DNA of 64,000 bases from Inonotus obliquus (taxonomy: Eukaryota; Basidiomycota; Agaricomycetes; Hymenochaetales; Hymenochaetaceae): NCBI GenBank assembly GCA_032164295.1, contig JAJHTX010000001.1:1550001-1614000 (forward strand), read 5' to 3'. The notes under the pieces were generated by a model, which had not been told where the DNA came from, did not search any database, and worked only from the letters and a program-made list of their open reading frames with translations. Shown here one piece after another: positions 1 through 11,232 of the stretch. A program made the translations under genes and the position numbers. Numbering within the stretch: the first letter of the stretch is position 1; each line of letters starts with the position of its first letter.

Positions 1-316
1 GCCGGTGTCGATGTCGATGGTGTTGACGGAGTACGCAACAACATGGAGGCGTTCGTTTGGGAGCCGAGTCTCGTCAAGGTAAATGCTATCAGCAGTGCTA
101 CGGAAGCTGCCTGCTTAGTTCTCAGCGTGGATGAGACCGTCCACAATCCACAGAGCGAGGCGGTAAGTGCTAATTTTGGATTACGACTCACATGTGCGAG
201 AGAGTAGCTGATGTGTTATCTCCTATGTGTCTTAGCCGAATCCTGGCCCGAGAGCTCCTCCAGGAACTGCTGGCCGCGCTTTGAGAGGCCGTGGTCGCGG
301 GATGCCCAGGCGGTGA
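1..316 (+). CDS. CCT7: T-complex protein 1 subunit eta (CCT7), C-terminal end only
   Basis: This is the 3' end of the eta subunit of the cytosolic chaperonin CCT/TRiC, which folds actin, tubulin and other proteins in an ATP-driven double ring. Translation from base 1 gives the family's closing region, with VWEPSLVK, then [17 protein letters not shown], the segment that closes the equatorial domain in group II chaperonins. An intron (163-235, GTAAGT...TTAG) follows, and the last exon codes a Gly/Arg/Pro-rich tail ending [10 protein letters not shown] before TGA at 314-316. The Gly/Arg tail is longer than a bare CCT ending but such tails are common on CCT subunits. The gene starts outside the window. 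Recognition is from the conserved C-terminal motif; I am confident of the subunit. Confidence 0.93.
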
Positions 317-551
317 GCGAAGGCATCCCCGATTAGTCAGTTGATAACATAGGAATTCTCTTGGCAAGAACCTGTACTGAACAGATGACAATTTTAGACG
401 CTAAAAATAACACGCGTCGATTGATAAGTGAGGAATTCCTGTCCTAGACTCAAGGGGATGCCGAAGCTACCTTGACCAGCATTGCAAAGGTACACAGTGC
501 TCACGCTTTTCGGTTGATAAGACTGGGTATCTGGCTGTTTGCGAGTTTACA

Positions 552-1973
552 GTGTTGCTACGAATCTCTACCCTCCTGATGTCTACAGTGTTCCCTCAGG
601 TTGCTCGCCCGCAAAAGTCTCCAAGCGATACGAGTGATGAGAAGGACTCGACGCTCGAGAAGATTGATGTCAGAGAGGAAGTTAAACGAGTACCTTCTCC
701 GGTTGCTCCCTCGGAAGATGATCGAATTAATTTCTGGACTTGTGTCTTTCGATCTTCTAATTATGATCTGGACAGCTTTGCAACTAAACCATCTTGTCTT
801 CGATGACTCTACAACTCTCGATATTTATCGACCTCCTTCACGTTACGAAAATGCACATGGATTCGATTCTTATGCGAGATAGACGTGGAGAGAGGAAAAG
901 GTGAATTTCCTTCCAGTGATGCACCCAAAGGTAGGATCTCAGTTAAGCGTTATTTAGAAAGTTCTTCGGAAGATTGACATCCGTATATGATCTGGGCCTG
1001 TGAAGATATGTAGTCCAAGTCTACCTCGCGCTTTTCTCACATAACCTGAGCTTTACGACAAATCAAACTAATTTACATAATTACTATCCCATCAACAATA
1101 ATTGGTTTGGAACATGATCGCCGCAGAGTACTTCAGCAAGATAACTGGTAGTCGTGTACTCGCAACCATCGTACTACAATTATGGGCTTTACCACTTCTC
1201 GTAGCTCTGTATTCGTCCACAGAGAGTACCTCTCCTTGGGTTTATTTTGTCGTGGTATGTGCCCTTCTGAAAGTCCGACAGGAAGTAATTCGTACTTATC
1301 TCGTAAAGGTGGCTCTTATTACAGGGTTTTATTCTCATTAAGCGACTGGGAAGGGTGCTTATTTGAGTTCCAGGTTATCCATATATGCATCCAATCCAAG
1401 TAGCGTGGGCATCTAGGGATTCGAATAGCGTCCGCACCCGTACGATCTCTGCGTCGTGTGTTCGTTCAGGTGAGATGCTTTGTTGTCTGATGGGTAAGCC
1501 AAAATGACATTTCTATAAATACAGAGACCAGGGCAATAGTAATTGTAAGCGCCAAGCGATAGGCATGGTAACTCTGTTCGACTTATTACTCGAGGCCAAT
1601 CTCTACCGACCTGATGACAAGGTGAGTGTCTCTTGAATTCCAAAGTAAACAGGTCTTAAGCCTCGTCTATGTTCTCTAGGCCTCGTGTGAGAGCTGATTA
1701 TTTCTTGAATAACCTCGGCCGGACTGCGACTAACAGAGATCTCATAGCAATCTGCTGCAAGATCTGCATCTATGCTCTGACCTTTATTTTCTATCGGACA
1801 TTGAACAAGCGTCGTGATAGGATATGGAATAGCTGGACAACAGAGGTGCGATTTCAATAGCCAAACAGAATGGATGAATCATATTGTCTCCTTAACAACG
1901 AGAAGACCTTGAAATTACGAGAGACAAAAGGAACGAACGTCTTGACTTCCGCTTTGTGACCTGAGGGGTGATC
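552..1973 (+). pseudogene. Decayed MFS transporter (allantoate-permease-like)
   Basis: Pieces of a fungal MFS transporter of the anion:cation symporter (Dal5/allantoate permease-like) type lie in order on the plus strand but cannot be joined into one open frame. The N-terminal part (about 610-905) reads EKDSTLEKIDVREEV and later FDDSTTLDIYRPPSRYENAH. It carries a one-base frameshift just before FDD, and then a TAG where the family has Trp, directly before TWREEK. The C-terminal part gives LQLWALPLLVALYSSTE (1102-1341), then YMHPIQVAWASRDS (about 1375-1420), EANLYRPDDK (about 1590-1620), YRTLNKRRDRIWNSW (about 1795-1840) and, in another frame, ERLDFRFVT just before about 1973. Only about 200 bp separate the two halves, where the family has about 300 residues, so the central membrane domain is deleted. 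Family assignment is from memory of the conserved motifs. Confidence 0.8.
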
Positions 1974-2013
1974 CATATCAATCCTGTCGAAGATCCTCAT
2001 TGACGCGCAATAT

Positions 2014-3336
2014 CTATGAATCAGCAACTTTGTCTGTAATCAGGAATAGTTTTACACAGGATCTGCTTTCTCCCAACATGTCTGGTTGATTTCTCAAGAA
2101 GTGCGATGAAATTCCATCCTGTCCCACTCTAATCTCTTCTATTCTCAGATTTGCTTCTTGTACTTTATCCGTAAATTCACGAAGAGTGTCTTCGTTACGA
2201 ACTGTAGCCGCAATGATAGCCCGCTTTTGAATTCGGTCAGTTTGATCCGCGGTTAAGGATAGACGTAGCATTGCAACTAGGGCGCGTATAGTTGAGGTGT
2301 CATACACCTGTTGTAGAAACATGAGCGCTGGAACAAACAATTCAAGCAGGCAAGAACGAACCAGGTCAGCACCAAGAATAAGATCCGCCCTGATTTCGTT
2401 GAGGAATGCGGTCAGATCACCCCTACGAATCTCGTCCAATGCATCTGACCAGTCCAAATTTCTGAAATGTAAGTCTGGGTGAGACAGAACGGCATCTAAG
2501 AATTCTGTTAGTCAACGGTAGAAATGGAATAGAAATATCATCCTTACTGCAAGGCAGCATGACATTACTTTCACAGCGCTTCAGTACTTTCTCTTCCAGA
2601 TCTGTGAGACACAAAGATGGTTGCTCTGCATCAGAACGTGGTGACTTGTTGAATTCCTCGATTTGCATTTGAGCCAGTATGATCCCAAGAAAACCGGCAC
2701 CGGAACCAAGCTCTAGCACTCTCGAAGTTCTCCATAAATCTTTCGGAGCATGTTATAAGTCGCACTTTAATTCCAGCACTTTAACGTACTTACGGGTATG
2801 CGATAAAAGATATTCTGCAAGGACAAAGCTGGCAGTCCAAGTCCTCAAACCCGTAGTCCCACTTTCGATGATGGTCCGAGCCTCAAATAACGTGCACTTT
2901 CGAAGGTTTTCCAGGTTCATCTCCGGGAACCTTTCACGCGGCGTGTCTCTCCACACGTAGGTAACATACGATGGTGGAGGAACTTTCACGGGAGAAATGC
3001 CTTCGCTACAGTAATAATGTAAGTTAAGAGAACATAACTTTACATCGCACGGAATTTTCACGTCGGTAATTTATCCAAGAGCGCGAGATAATGAAAATAT
3101 ATCTCTTCTCTCACTTCTTCATCTCGTTCCTCAAGCTTGAAAATAACCCATTTCCAGAAGGATTTCTGATAATCATCGGAAGGTGGATAGAGTCGAAATT
3201 GCTTGGAACATATCAGTTGGTTAATCAAGAAATCCTGGACAGCGTCAACAGAGGAAAAGCTTGGCCATTCTAGATATTTTGTAGGAGTAAGCGCCGCAAA
3301 ACCCTGAAGGATAGAGAAAAGCTCGTCCTGGTTCAT
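2014..3336 (-). CDS. EFM3: EF2 lysine methyltransferase, FAM86/Efm3 type
   Basis: A class I SAM-dependent methyltransferase of the FAM86 group, whose yeast member Efm3 and human member EEF2KMT methylate a lysine of elongation factor 2. Five exons (3336-3062, 3005-2794, 2739-2548, 2504-2362, 2307-2014) sum to 1116 nt, giving 371 residues. The N-terminal helical domain, specific to this subfamily, spans about residues 1-120. SAM motif I, VLELGSGAGFLGI, follows near residue 170, an acidic-loop motif LTDLEEKVLKRCESNV comes next, and motif post II is ADLILGADLVYDTST, which is split by an intron inside GADL/VYD. Start at 3336 is the first ATG of an exon that runs straight into the domain. The 3' end lies close to the decayed MFS gene. 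Substrate is known from the family, not visible here. Confidence 0.88.
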
Positions 3337-3420
3337 CGTGCGTGTACGGGTCAGGTCAAATCAAACAGACGAAGATCAATCAATAATGATGAACGACCGG
3401 CCCTAAGTAGAGTCACGTGT

Positions 3421-4945
3421 ATGACAAACCTAAGAAAAAATGTTTCCCCAAACGCGACTTGTCAAATGTCTGTCTTCGCCCAAAGACCACGTCTCAATGC
3501 TCCCGCCACACGATGGGTCCTTTCTCGCGGCATGCGTATGCCTCGAAACTCTATCGGTGATGTTGCTGGTGAATGGCTAAAGGGTGAGGGTCAGGAGTTC
3601 AAAGATCCTAAAGTTGGTCCAAACTGGTTGGGAAAAACTCGTGTTCGTCGTTTTTTTCGTTGCTCTATCAATCTCAATCCTTCGGAGCGGATCTGACGAG
3701 TATGGCCACCAGCCGTTCCCCATGAACCCTTCTTTCAGACCTCCTCCGCCGGTGTCTGACAAGACGAAAGAGGCCATTTACGAACGCTACATGTCAGACC
3801 CGGAGAAGTATAACATCCGTGTGTTGTCTAGTTGCTTCAATATGAGCATGAAGCGCATAGACGCGATTTTAAGGTTGAAAGGGATGGAAAAAAGCTGGGT
3901 TGAAGTAAGTATCAAATTCATTGCTCGTGAGCTACAAGTCTTCGATTCAATATGATGAGCCCAAAAAATCGATTAGTCTTTAAGACTTCAACATGGTTAA
4001 AAAACTATATCATGCATGGCTTTCTGATCCCTATCATCCCTTCAATTCTAATATACTTTTCTCCAATCTGGTACTAACTCCCCTTCTTCCACGTTTGCAG
4101 CAGGTGAGCCGATTTCGTCAGTGCATTTTTCGTCTTGAAGTGATGCGAATCCACTCATATCGTGTCCCGTAAACAAAGGTGAGCATCTTTCCTCACAAAA
4201 TGTCGAAGATGAGACCTATATCATCATTCGCGACTTGTAAGACCGGATGTAATCATCCAAATGGTTATACAGCTTTCAACCCCATCTGATGGACGCCCTA
4301 ATCTTCCCTTCCTAAACTAACTATTACCTAACACTGACATTTTCGTTCACTTTTTACTATAATTAAACAGAATAAACAACTTCAAACCGGTTTTCTCGCT
4401 GGTTTGGAACGAATGTTAAAACCAGAAGAAATCGCAGTTGGAATTGAGTCCCATAGACGAAAGGACGTGACAGCTGCGGATATGCAAGATCAAGATGAAG
4501 TAGATGACCATGCCCGTGATCGATATCAAAGACTTTTCTGGGAGCCTGTCGCAGATGACGAGGTATACCTTTTACTCTCCCTCCCCTTCTAAACCTATTC
4601 TCAACAACAACAAACCCTAACAATACTTTTTATCAATAGGAACCAATCATCCAACGAGAACTCGAAAAATCCAAAGAAGAAGCAAAAACTTCAAGAGCAG
4701 AATCTATAGAATCTAAATCTGATGTCAAACTACTTACCGGCGGAAGGATTTCAAAGAAACACAGTGGGACGTTACCACGAGAGAAAACTGTCGTCTTCAA
4801 TCCCGGATTAGATCGCCCTGGGATTATATTCAAAGATGTTGGAGGAAAGTTCCTTGAAGTTGATGATCGTGTTAGAAGGATGCATGAGGCGGATCGGAGG
4901 AAGCAGACTAGGGAGAAGGTGAAAGCGAGGAGTGGTGCGGTGTGA
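3421..4945 (+). CDS. Mitochondrial small ribosomal subunit protein mS45 (Bot1-like)
   Basis: Member of the 'eukaryotic mitochondrial regulator protein' family (fission yeast bot1, budding yeast Mrps35), now named mS45, a fungal-specific part of the mitochondrial small ribosomal subunit. Exons 3421-3642, 3713-3904, 4371-4562 and 4640-4945 give 303 residues in frame. Residues 1-30 are rich in Arg/Ala/Ser with no acidic residue until later, as in a mitochondrial targeting peptide. The diagnostic block PFPMNPSFRPPPPVSD is at about 76-91, followed by the helix-turn-helix-like segment NIRVLSSCFNMSMKRIDAIL and RLKGMEKSWVE|NKQLQTGF. The C-terminus is charged. Intron 2 is about 466 nt, far longer than its neighbours. 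Its 3' end faces the F-box gene's 3' end 315 bp away. The exact acceptor of intron 1 (3712, or alternatively 3700) is not certain. Confidence 0.85.
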
Positions 4946-5070
4946 ATGTTGCTTGAACTTGAACGTTCATGGTTCTGTTTTTTGACTGTGTAGCGTAGTT
5001 TATTTGGTTTCTTCACGTCTCCTGTCTAATTTCATATACAAATGTCTATGTGCCATTGGATAGCCAGTGA

Positions 5071-5100
5071 TATACATACATACATAAACACATACATAAA
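5071..5100. repeat. Short (TACA)n-type microsatellite
   Basis: An imperfect ATACATAC array, interrupted by AAACAC, lies in the 3' flank between the mS45 and F-box genes. It is short, non-coding and of no evident function. Confidence 0.7.
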
Positions 5101-5260
5101 GTCCCGTAATGGTGAGTATACAAGAAAAGTTACAACAACTACACAAACGAGCAACATCTGCGACGCAATATACAACAGCAACTACTACATCAGGGGGTAG
5201 GGAACCATCAGCAACCATCATCGTCACGGGTGGATACACAAAAAATACCTTCACACTACT

Positions 5261-8234
5261 TTACATTATAATACATCTATCCCCATCCCTATCTGTCCAA
5301 CTGACAGGAGAGGTAGATCCAGACACACGTCTCGATCCCGGAGACCACCACCTCCCAGTCGATCTCCTCGTCCCAAAGTAATCATCGTCCGAACCACCTT
5401 TACCTTCCCTACTGCTCTTCTTAGCCTTGCGTCTCTTCTCTCTCGCAGCTTCGACAGCATCCACAGTTTGCCATTGATAAAATGACTTGAGCGCAACGAG
5501 CTTCACATCACATTCATCCGAACCAACTCCCAAACCTTCTTCATCACGCGCGTCGAGATAGTTGAGATGTTGTGCCTCCCAGGCTCTCCATCCCTTTCGC
5601 GTCCTTGTAGAACCATCACGCGCTAAATCCTTTACGGCACCATCACCTACATGCCGACAATCAACAACAACAATCTCTGCATCCACAGCTTCCCGCTTCC
5701 GTGCCAAACGCACAAACTCCTTGACGGTTGTTCCCGTTACACGCGTGCTATCCAACTCCAGGTGGACCAAGCGCGTGCAATTCCGAATTAGAGAGAGTAT
5801 AGCATCATTCGTGAGTTGGACTGCGTAGGATAGGTTTAAAACCTCGAGTTGAGAACCTGTTTCGACTTCTTGCACCGTACTCTGACCATCGTTAGTGCTT
5901 CGCGGGGTAAGCGCTGCAAGTGTCGTGTCTGTGATTTCGCATGCCTCGTCAAGATCAAGTCGACGAATCAAAGGAGTCGTGTTCAGTAGGCGAACTAAAC
6001 CGTCGTCTCTCAGCTCAGCTCCTATACCAGCAAGCTCAAGGAACTCAAGCTTTGGTACAGCGTGACCTAGGTGCGAGCATGCGTGATCAGTGAGCAACGG
6101 ACAATACGATAACGAAAGGTGTCGGAGCTTCGTAACTCGGCGCCTGTACTTCGCGGTATCTCCAGGGTCCCGACCAGCCTCTCTAGAGGTAAGCAAGACT
6201 TCCTGAATTACGTCACCGTCATTCGGACATGCGACAAAGGCCTCCAGGGCCGTATTGTGAAGACTGCGTGCACCGTTAAGGTCCAGAACCTCAAGGTTTG
6301 GGGCATACTGCCCGAGGACAGACAAAAGTCTGTCGCCAGCACTCTGAAGTCCGGCAAGACGAAGACGCTTTAACGTTTCGACCTTCCGATACTCTCCTCG
6401 CGGTGCGAAGAACGTCATGACACCTTGGGCATTTATGCCCTCACAGCGACTAAGGTCGAGACAGGAAAGGGAGGGACAATGGATCGCTAGTAGCCTGCAT
6501 GTTTCATTCGTGACGACGGGCAGACCTTTAACGTTAAGTTTAACCAAGCAAGGCGAACGAGAAATCAAATTGTGTAGTGCTGGTGTCGTGAGGGCAGAAC
6601 AGCCCGAAAGATTAATGTCGGTAAGTTGAGTGGTGGAAATAGGAGTCCCCGGTGTGTTGATAGAAATACAAAATGAGTTTGTGAGTTCCAAAAGCAATGC
6701 CGCATTGAGACGAGAGTGACCGGTAAAATCGATTGAACGAATGAAGGATCCTGATGATATCGCAAGTCGATGCAACAAAGTCTGTGGAATGCGTGTAAAT
6801 GCCTTGAGATCCAAGTCGTACCAGAGTTGACCGTCAAAAACGAGATCTTGCCATGACTTGGAAACCTGCGGAGGAATCAGCAACGATATTCATTATAAGC
6901 ATGAAAGATGTACGTACCCTGCTAAGCCGAATTAACTCGATAAATCCTTTCTCCCTCCCAATCCAACGATTCTCCTTCCGACCAGCCTGCAGGGCCGTCC
7001 AGCCAGGTGAGCAAGTCAGCGATTCGCCATCTGCCTCATGAAGACGCAGGAGTGACTGTAATACTGCCAGCTTCATCTCCCTCGGCAGCATATCTTCAAA
7101 GAGACTCGGTGTACATGATGTATCCTCGGGTGTAACAGGAATTCCGCAAACATCACCGATCGCGAATGAGTGAGAGATACACGGAGTTGAAGGCTCAGAT
7201 AAACTAGAATAAAGCGCGTGTTCCAATCCCCGTATAGGTGTGTTCGCGGGGACATTATAGTCTGAATCGAAGTCCCGGGTATCAATCCGTGATCCTAATT
7301 TACGGGCCAAATTGCTACGACGTTTCCCGGCTAGCAGGCCCGCCTTCGACCTATTTAAAAGACGTGATCCCAGCGGTCTCCGAGATTCCGAAGGCAATGA
7401 TGTCAGAGAACGATGTCGAGAAGCATGTCGAGGGACCGGTGAAGGTGGACGCGAGTCCAAAGGAGTGGAGCTGGCTGGGAACTCGATAGCAGTTGGTGAA
7501 GCATGACTCGTCGACGAAGCCGTAACTCTCGGGGACGCTGGATCCTCGATTGGCCAATTGGTCTCTCCTCGAGAGAAGGTGGTAGGGCTAAACTGTAGAG
7601 GAGGCAATGATGGTGCTTCGGCGCGCGATTTGCCTTTCTCCGAGATGTGCGTGTGATCGGATGAAAGTTGGTGCGGTGCGTCGCCGGTATAGGAGGATCC
7701 GGGAGTTGTGATGTCCGTCGCGTAACTTGCCGCGGTCGAACCCTGACGGACGTCGCTTGGTGGAGAAAAGGCGAAATAATTCGGAGATTGAGGGGATGAA
7801 ACGGACGATGAAGCAACGAGTGAGCTAGGTCTGTGTCGACTGGGACCTGATATGCCACCGTTGTTGAAAGAGAACAAGTCGAACCGGGAGGTCAACTTGT
7901 CTCGAGGCAGAATGTCCATTGGTCTAGATACCGCCTTTCCTTTATCCTTGTAGGTATCTACGACTTCGTCATTGTCGAAGTAGCCATAGGAGATAGACTC
8001 CTGTGTCCTGGATATGTAATCGACGACTTCTGCAGGTGTCGACGCAGGAGAGAATGAAGATAGGTCAAGATGTGAGAATTGGGGGATAAAGGACATGTCG
8101 AAGAGCTCAGGGGACATTGTGGAGGGTGAACTTGGATATTGGTCTATGGTTGAGTTGTCGTTACTGTCAATGCTCTCAATGGCATCAAAATCAAAGAGGG
8201 GTTCGTCGCCATCGATGGCACGCCCTCTACTCAT
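5261..8234 (-). CDS. F-box/leucine-rich repeat protein with C-terminal CaaX box
   Basis: Predicted substrate receptor of an SCF (Skp1-Cullin-F-box) ubiquitin ligase. Two exons (8234-6918 and 6865-5261, intron 52 bp) code for 973 residues. Residues 1 to about 375 are Ser/Pro-rich and look disordered. The F-box region starts at LFEDMLPREMKLAVLQSLL (about 378) and, after a charged insertion, resumes as LIRLSRVSKSWQDLVFDGQLW across the intron. From about 460 to 780 there are repeated LRRs of the cysteine-containing type (for example LTDINLSGCSALTTPAL and LSCLDLSRCEGINAQGV), as in Grr1, Fbxl2 and Amn1. The tail is low in hydrophobics, rich in Arg/Ser, and ends exactly in Cys-Ile-Ile-Met before TAA, a textbook CaaX prenylation box. 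ATG at 8234 is the first in the frame. The protein target is unknown. Confidence 0.85.
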
Positions 8235-9705
8235 GGTGTCACAAGGGGAGTGTCTGTTGCTGTGTTTCAGCTATAATAATGCAGATCACTCCCAGATAGT
8301 TCGTGATATGTCGTTAGGAAATTGACCAGATGCGAGATGATGAGGATGGGAGCGCTATGGGGTGATGAAAGGAGGAGATAGATAGAAGGAAGAGAGAGAG
8401 GAAGGGACAACAATGTTTAGGTAGGTGTAGAGGCATTGTAAGCATGGAGAGGGATGGCAGAGACGGCTATATGCGTCCTTGATATGGCGTATTTTTCCCA
8501 CAGTACCGAATATATCCCTTACTCATCTCCTGCTTATGACATCCGATCTCCTATCCACTCATGTCTCCCTCTCACTCTGTACTCCCTATGCATAGAACAC
8601 CAATCCCATGCCTTTCAGGATCATTCGATTCGTTTATCGCACAGAGACCCGTTTTCATATCACGGGCGGATCCGTCAGGGGTATCTGCATATCTTTGATT
8701 TTTATCGCTAGTTGCATGTGGGTATATGCGCATAAATGCTGATCCAAGTGGGATGAAGTGTCATGTCGCGCCGCTGGAAATAGGAAAGTGGTGACCACCC
8801 TATGGCCGGCTTGTACTTACCGAGTTGGGCGAGTAAGTGACAAATATATAACATATTGTTTTAGTGCTTCTTTAGGTGCGTGTCGGTGACGTCGTCGATC
8901 CTCTTCAAGTTCTCGTGCCATCGCATCTTGTGATCTTCTTCACCCGCGAATCTCCCTATCGATCCTCCTCATCATATCCATTCCCATCCCTCAACCCCCC
9001 CTTCCGTCTATGCGCATACATACCGATATTAGAATGAGAAAGTTGTTTCATACTCTACTCAGTCGTCCCTGTTTCTCATAAATCCATGCTTCGCCATGTT
9101 ATGCGACTCTAATCTAGAAGTGGACCCTTCCCCATCTCGCTACCACTCTTCTCGGTAGAGCCAAACCCCATACGGACCCGAGTATAAAGGCGTCTATGTA
9201 CGAAGCACATCTTCGAACCAGAACCACAATCTCTCATTTGCTTTGGCTGATCCTAGTAGACTAGAGTTCGCCATGCCTTCTGGTTCTTCACTAGCCGTCT
9301 GAGACAATCATACGCCAATAAACGCACCTTTTATCACTGTAAAACGCCCAGAGATTAAGTCTCTTCGGTCTCAGACAATGACGGACGCATTAACGACGAA
9401 AAAGCAGCCCAATAACAGTGTCCAATATCAGTAGAATTACATACACTCAAAATGTGACACATGAAACATGTTAAGCGACAGCACCGGAGGAAATTGCGAC
9501 AAATGAATAAATCAGCGACAGCAGATGAAGACGAACGCTGCGGTTAGATGAATAATTAATGACACCGTTTCAAAAAGGAGTGACCAAGCGTACTGAATCG
9601 ACCAGTCATCAGATAACTCTACACAGATTAAAAATTCGACGTACACGCAAAAATGCAAGACACTGTGTGTAGAGCCATAATCAACTCTGTGGACCAGCCG
9701 AGCAG
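8235..9705. other. Intergenic, no gene seen
   Basis: About 1.5 kb upstream of the F-box gene and downstream of the small YABBY/HMG-like gene. GA-rich sequence at about 8340-8410 (pyrimidine-rich on the minus strand, the F-box gene's coding strand) is a likely initiation region of the F-box gene. Open frames are short and show no family likeness. Confidence 0.6.
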
Positions 9706-10041
9706 CTACTTGGAGTTCTTTGGGTTCTCCTTAGCTTTCGCCCAGTTGGTGGCTGCAATCTTGAACCTGGAATATTGCATATTAGTTTATGCAGAATCAA
9801 TAGATGAGATGAAAAATGACCTTTCCGGGTGCTTCAAGTCCGGACTGGATTCCTTGAGCCGAGCGAGTTCCTCCTTCATGAACTTGTTGTACGGAGAAAC
9901 CTTTCCTTTTTTCGGTCCTCCTGTGGACTTGGCTGATGATGAAGTTTAGTTGGAGAACAACTCCATTATAATAAGAGTCGAGTTGAGGAGACGCATACCT
10001 TTACGAGCTGGCTTCTCAGAGCCTGCGGCTTTCTTGGCCAT
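9706..10041 (-). CDS. Small YABBY/HMG-box-like DNA-binding protein
   Basis: A 71-residue basic protein built from three exons (10041-9999, 9932-9821, 9766-9706), in frame to TAG. Residues 1-25 are Lys/Ala/Gly-rich (MAKKAAGSEKPARK...GGPKKGK). Residues about 26-66 match the C-terminal YABBY motif, a shortened HMG-box-like helix pair: SPYNKFMKEELARLKESS, then PDLKHPERFKIAATNWA. In plants this motif reads SAYN-FM--E-----A--PDI-HREAF--AAKNWA, so the likeness is close over its whole length. Fungi carry short stand-alone proteins of this kind. A role as a minor-groove-binding chromatin protein is inference from the family. Intron 2 uses an unusual GTCATT donor, chosen because it is the only one that keeps the motif in frame. 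Confidence 0.75.
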
Positions 10042-11232
10042 AGTTTAGTTGACTATAAATGAGCAAAAAGGGACGATTAGTGAAGATGAAAACGCGTCGA
10101 ACGCGCAGAAACGCACGTGTCAAGTGCGATGGCCGGAGAGCCTAAAGAGGCGCGTCGAACGCGTAAATTGATTGAACAAATGTGAGTAAGCGGAATGGAG
10201 AGAAGGGAGACGATAGCATACCAAGGGCAATGAAATGTTTCGGGAGGGGAAGATAGGGAGGGGGGATGATGGTGGTTGAAGGAAGAGAGAGGAGCAGCGC
10301 GTAGTTTTCCTTTAGACGGAGCTTTTGGTTCAGATCTGACTGTACGAGATAGCTCATAAGCGGGAAACTGGCTTTGAATATTGGTCACGCGAACGGAGGT
10401 CCCCGATCACTGGTTTGGTCCCATTCTGGCCACCAAACCGTTTTTCTCTCGAAATATAATCTTGACCCCGTGAATATAGTTCCAATCCATTCACGGGTCG
10501 GGCCAGACTCGGGGTTGAATCGACATCGAGACCACGACCTGGTGAGGAGAGAGGAACCTCGGACAGAACTCGCGTCGAGTAACGCCCTGTAACGCCCGTT
10601 AGACGGGGAAAAGGCAGGAGTGATGTGAATAGATATTTGTGACTGGCCACCCCTGCCTGATCTGGTCATCCTTTGGACCGTTTTTCAGCACAGGTTACGT
10701 AGCTCGGCATTAGCTAACAGACAAGTAGACATCCCGCTGAATTTATCAACACGGCTGCTTCATATAACACAGGAAGGGCTTGCATGCGTGACATGCAAAC
10801 ACGCAGGACACAACGAGGAGTACGACGAGGGAGTGACAAGAGCACGACGTCAAGAGTTGCTCGGCACGGGTTTGGTGGAGAATGAAACTTATCTATTCCT
10901 TCCGAACTCGTCATCAGATTCGATTCCCTGACGAATGTTCAGTCAGCAGCTTCTATACCATAATCGGTAATAAAGGTCCCATAAAGATATAATCACACTT
11001 CTTGGACGCAGATCTTTCAGATGTATTGTGGACCCCTTCCATTATTATATAGCCTTCACAATATTTCCACTCCTTCTATACAACACATCTCGAGCAATCT
11101 TTCTTTCCACCCACGGACACAATCTCGACGCGCCCACAAAAGATACCTTCTAATGAGCAGTGATCATAACACTCATTCTCTCACTAATCGTAGCCTTCCT
11201 GACCTAGGATTGTTCTGCCGTACAGTCTTGTT
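10042..11232. other. Intergenic, no gene seen
   Basis: About 1.2 kb between the 5' end of the YABBY-like gene and the 3' end of VPS33. The minus strand is pyrimidine-rich at about 10200-10300 (GGAGGGG tracts on plus), a likely promoter of the YABBY-like gene. Overlapping open frames on both strands around 10350-10670 have no recognisable family and no splice-supported extension. Confidence 0.55.

Noticed and set aside
10354..10669. Overlapping 70-98 codon frames on both strands
   Set aside because: No motif, no consistent splice sites; likely chance open frames between two genes.
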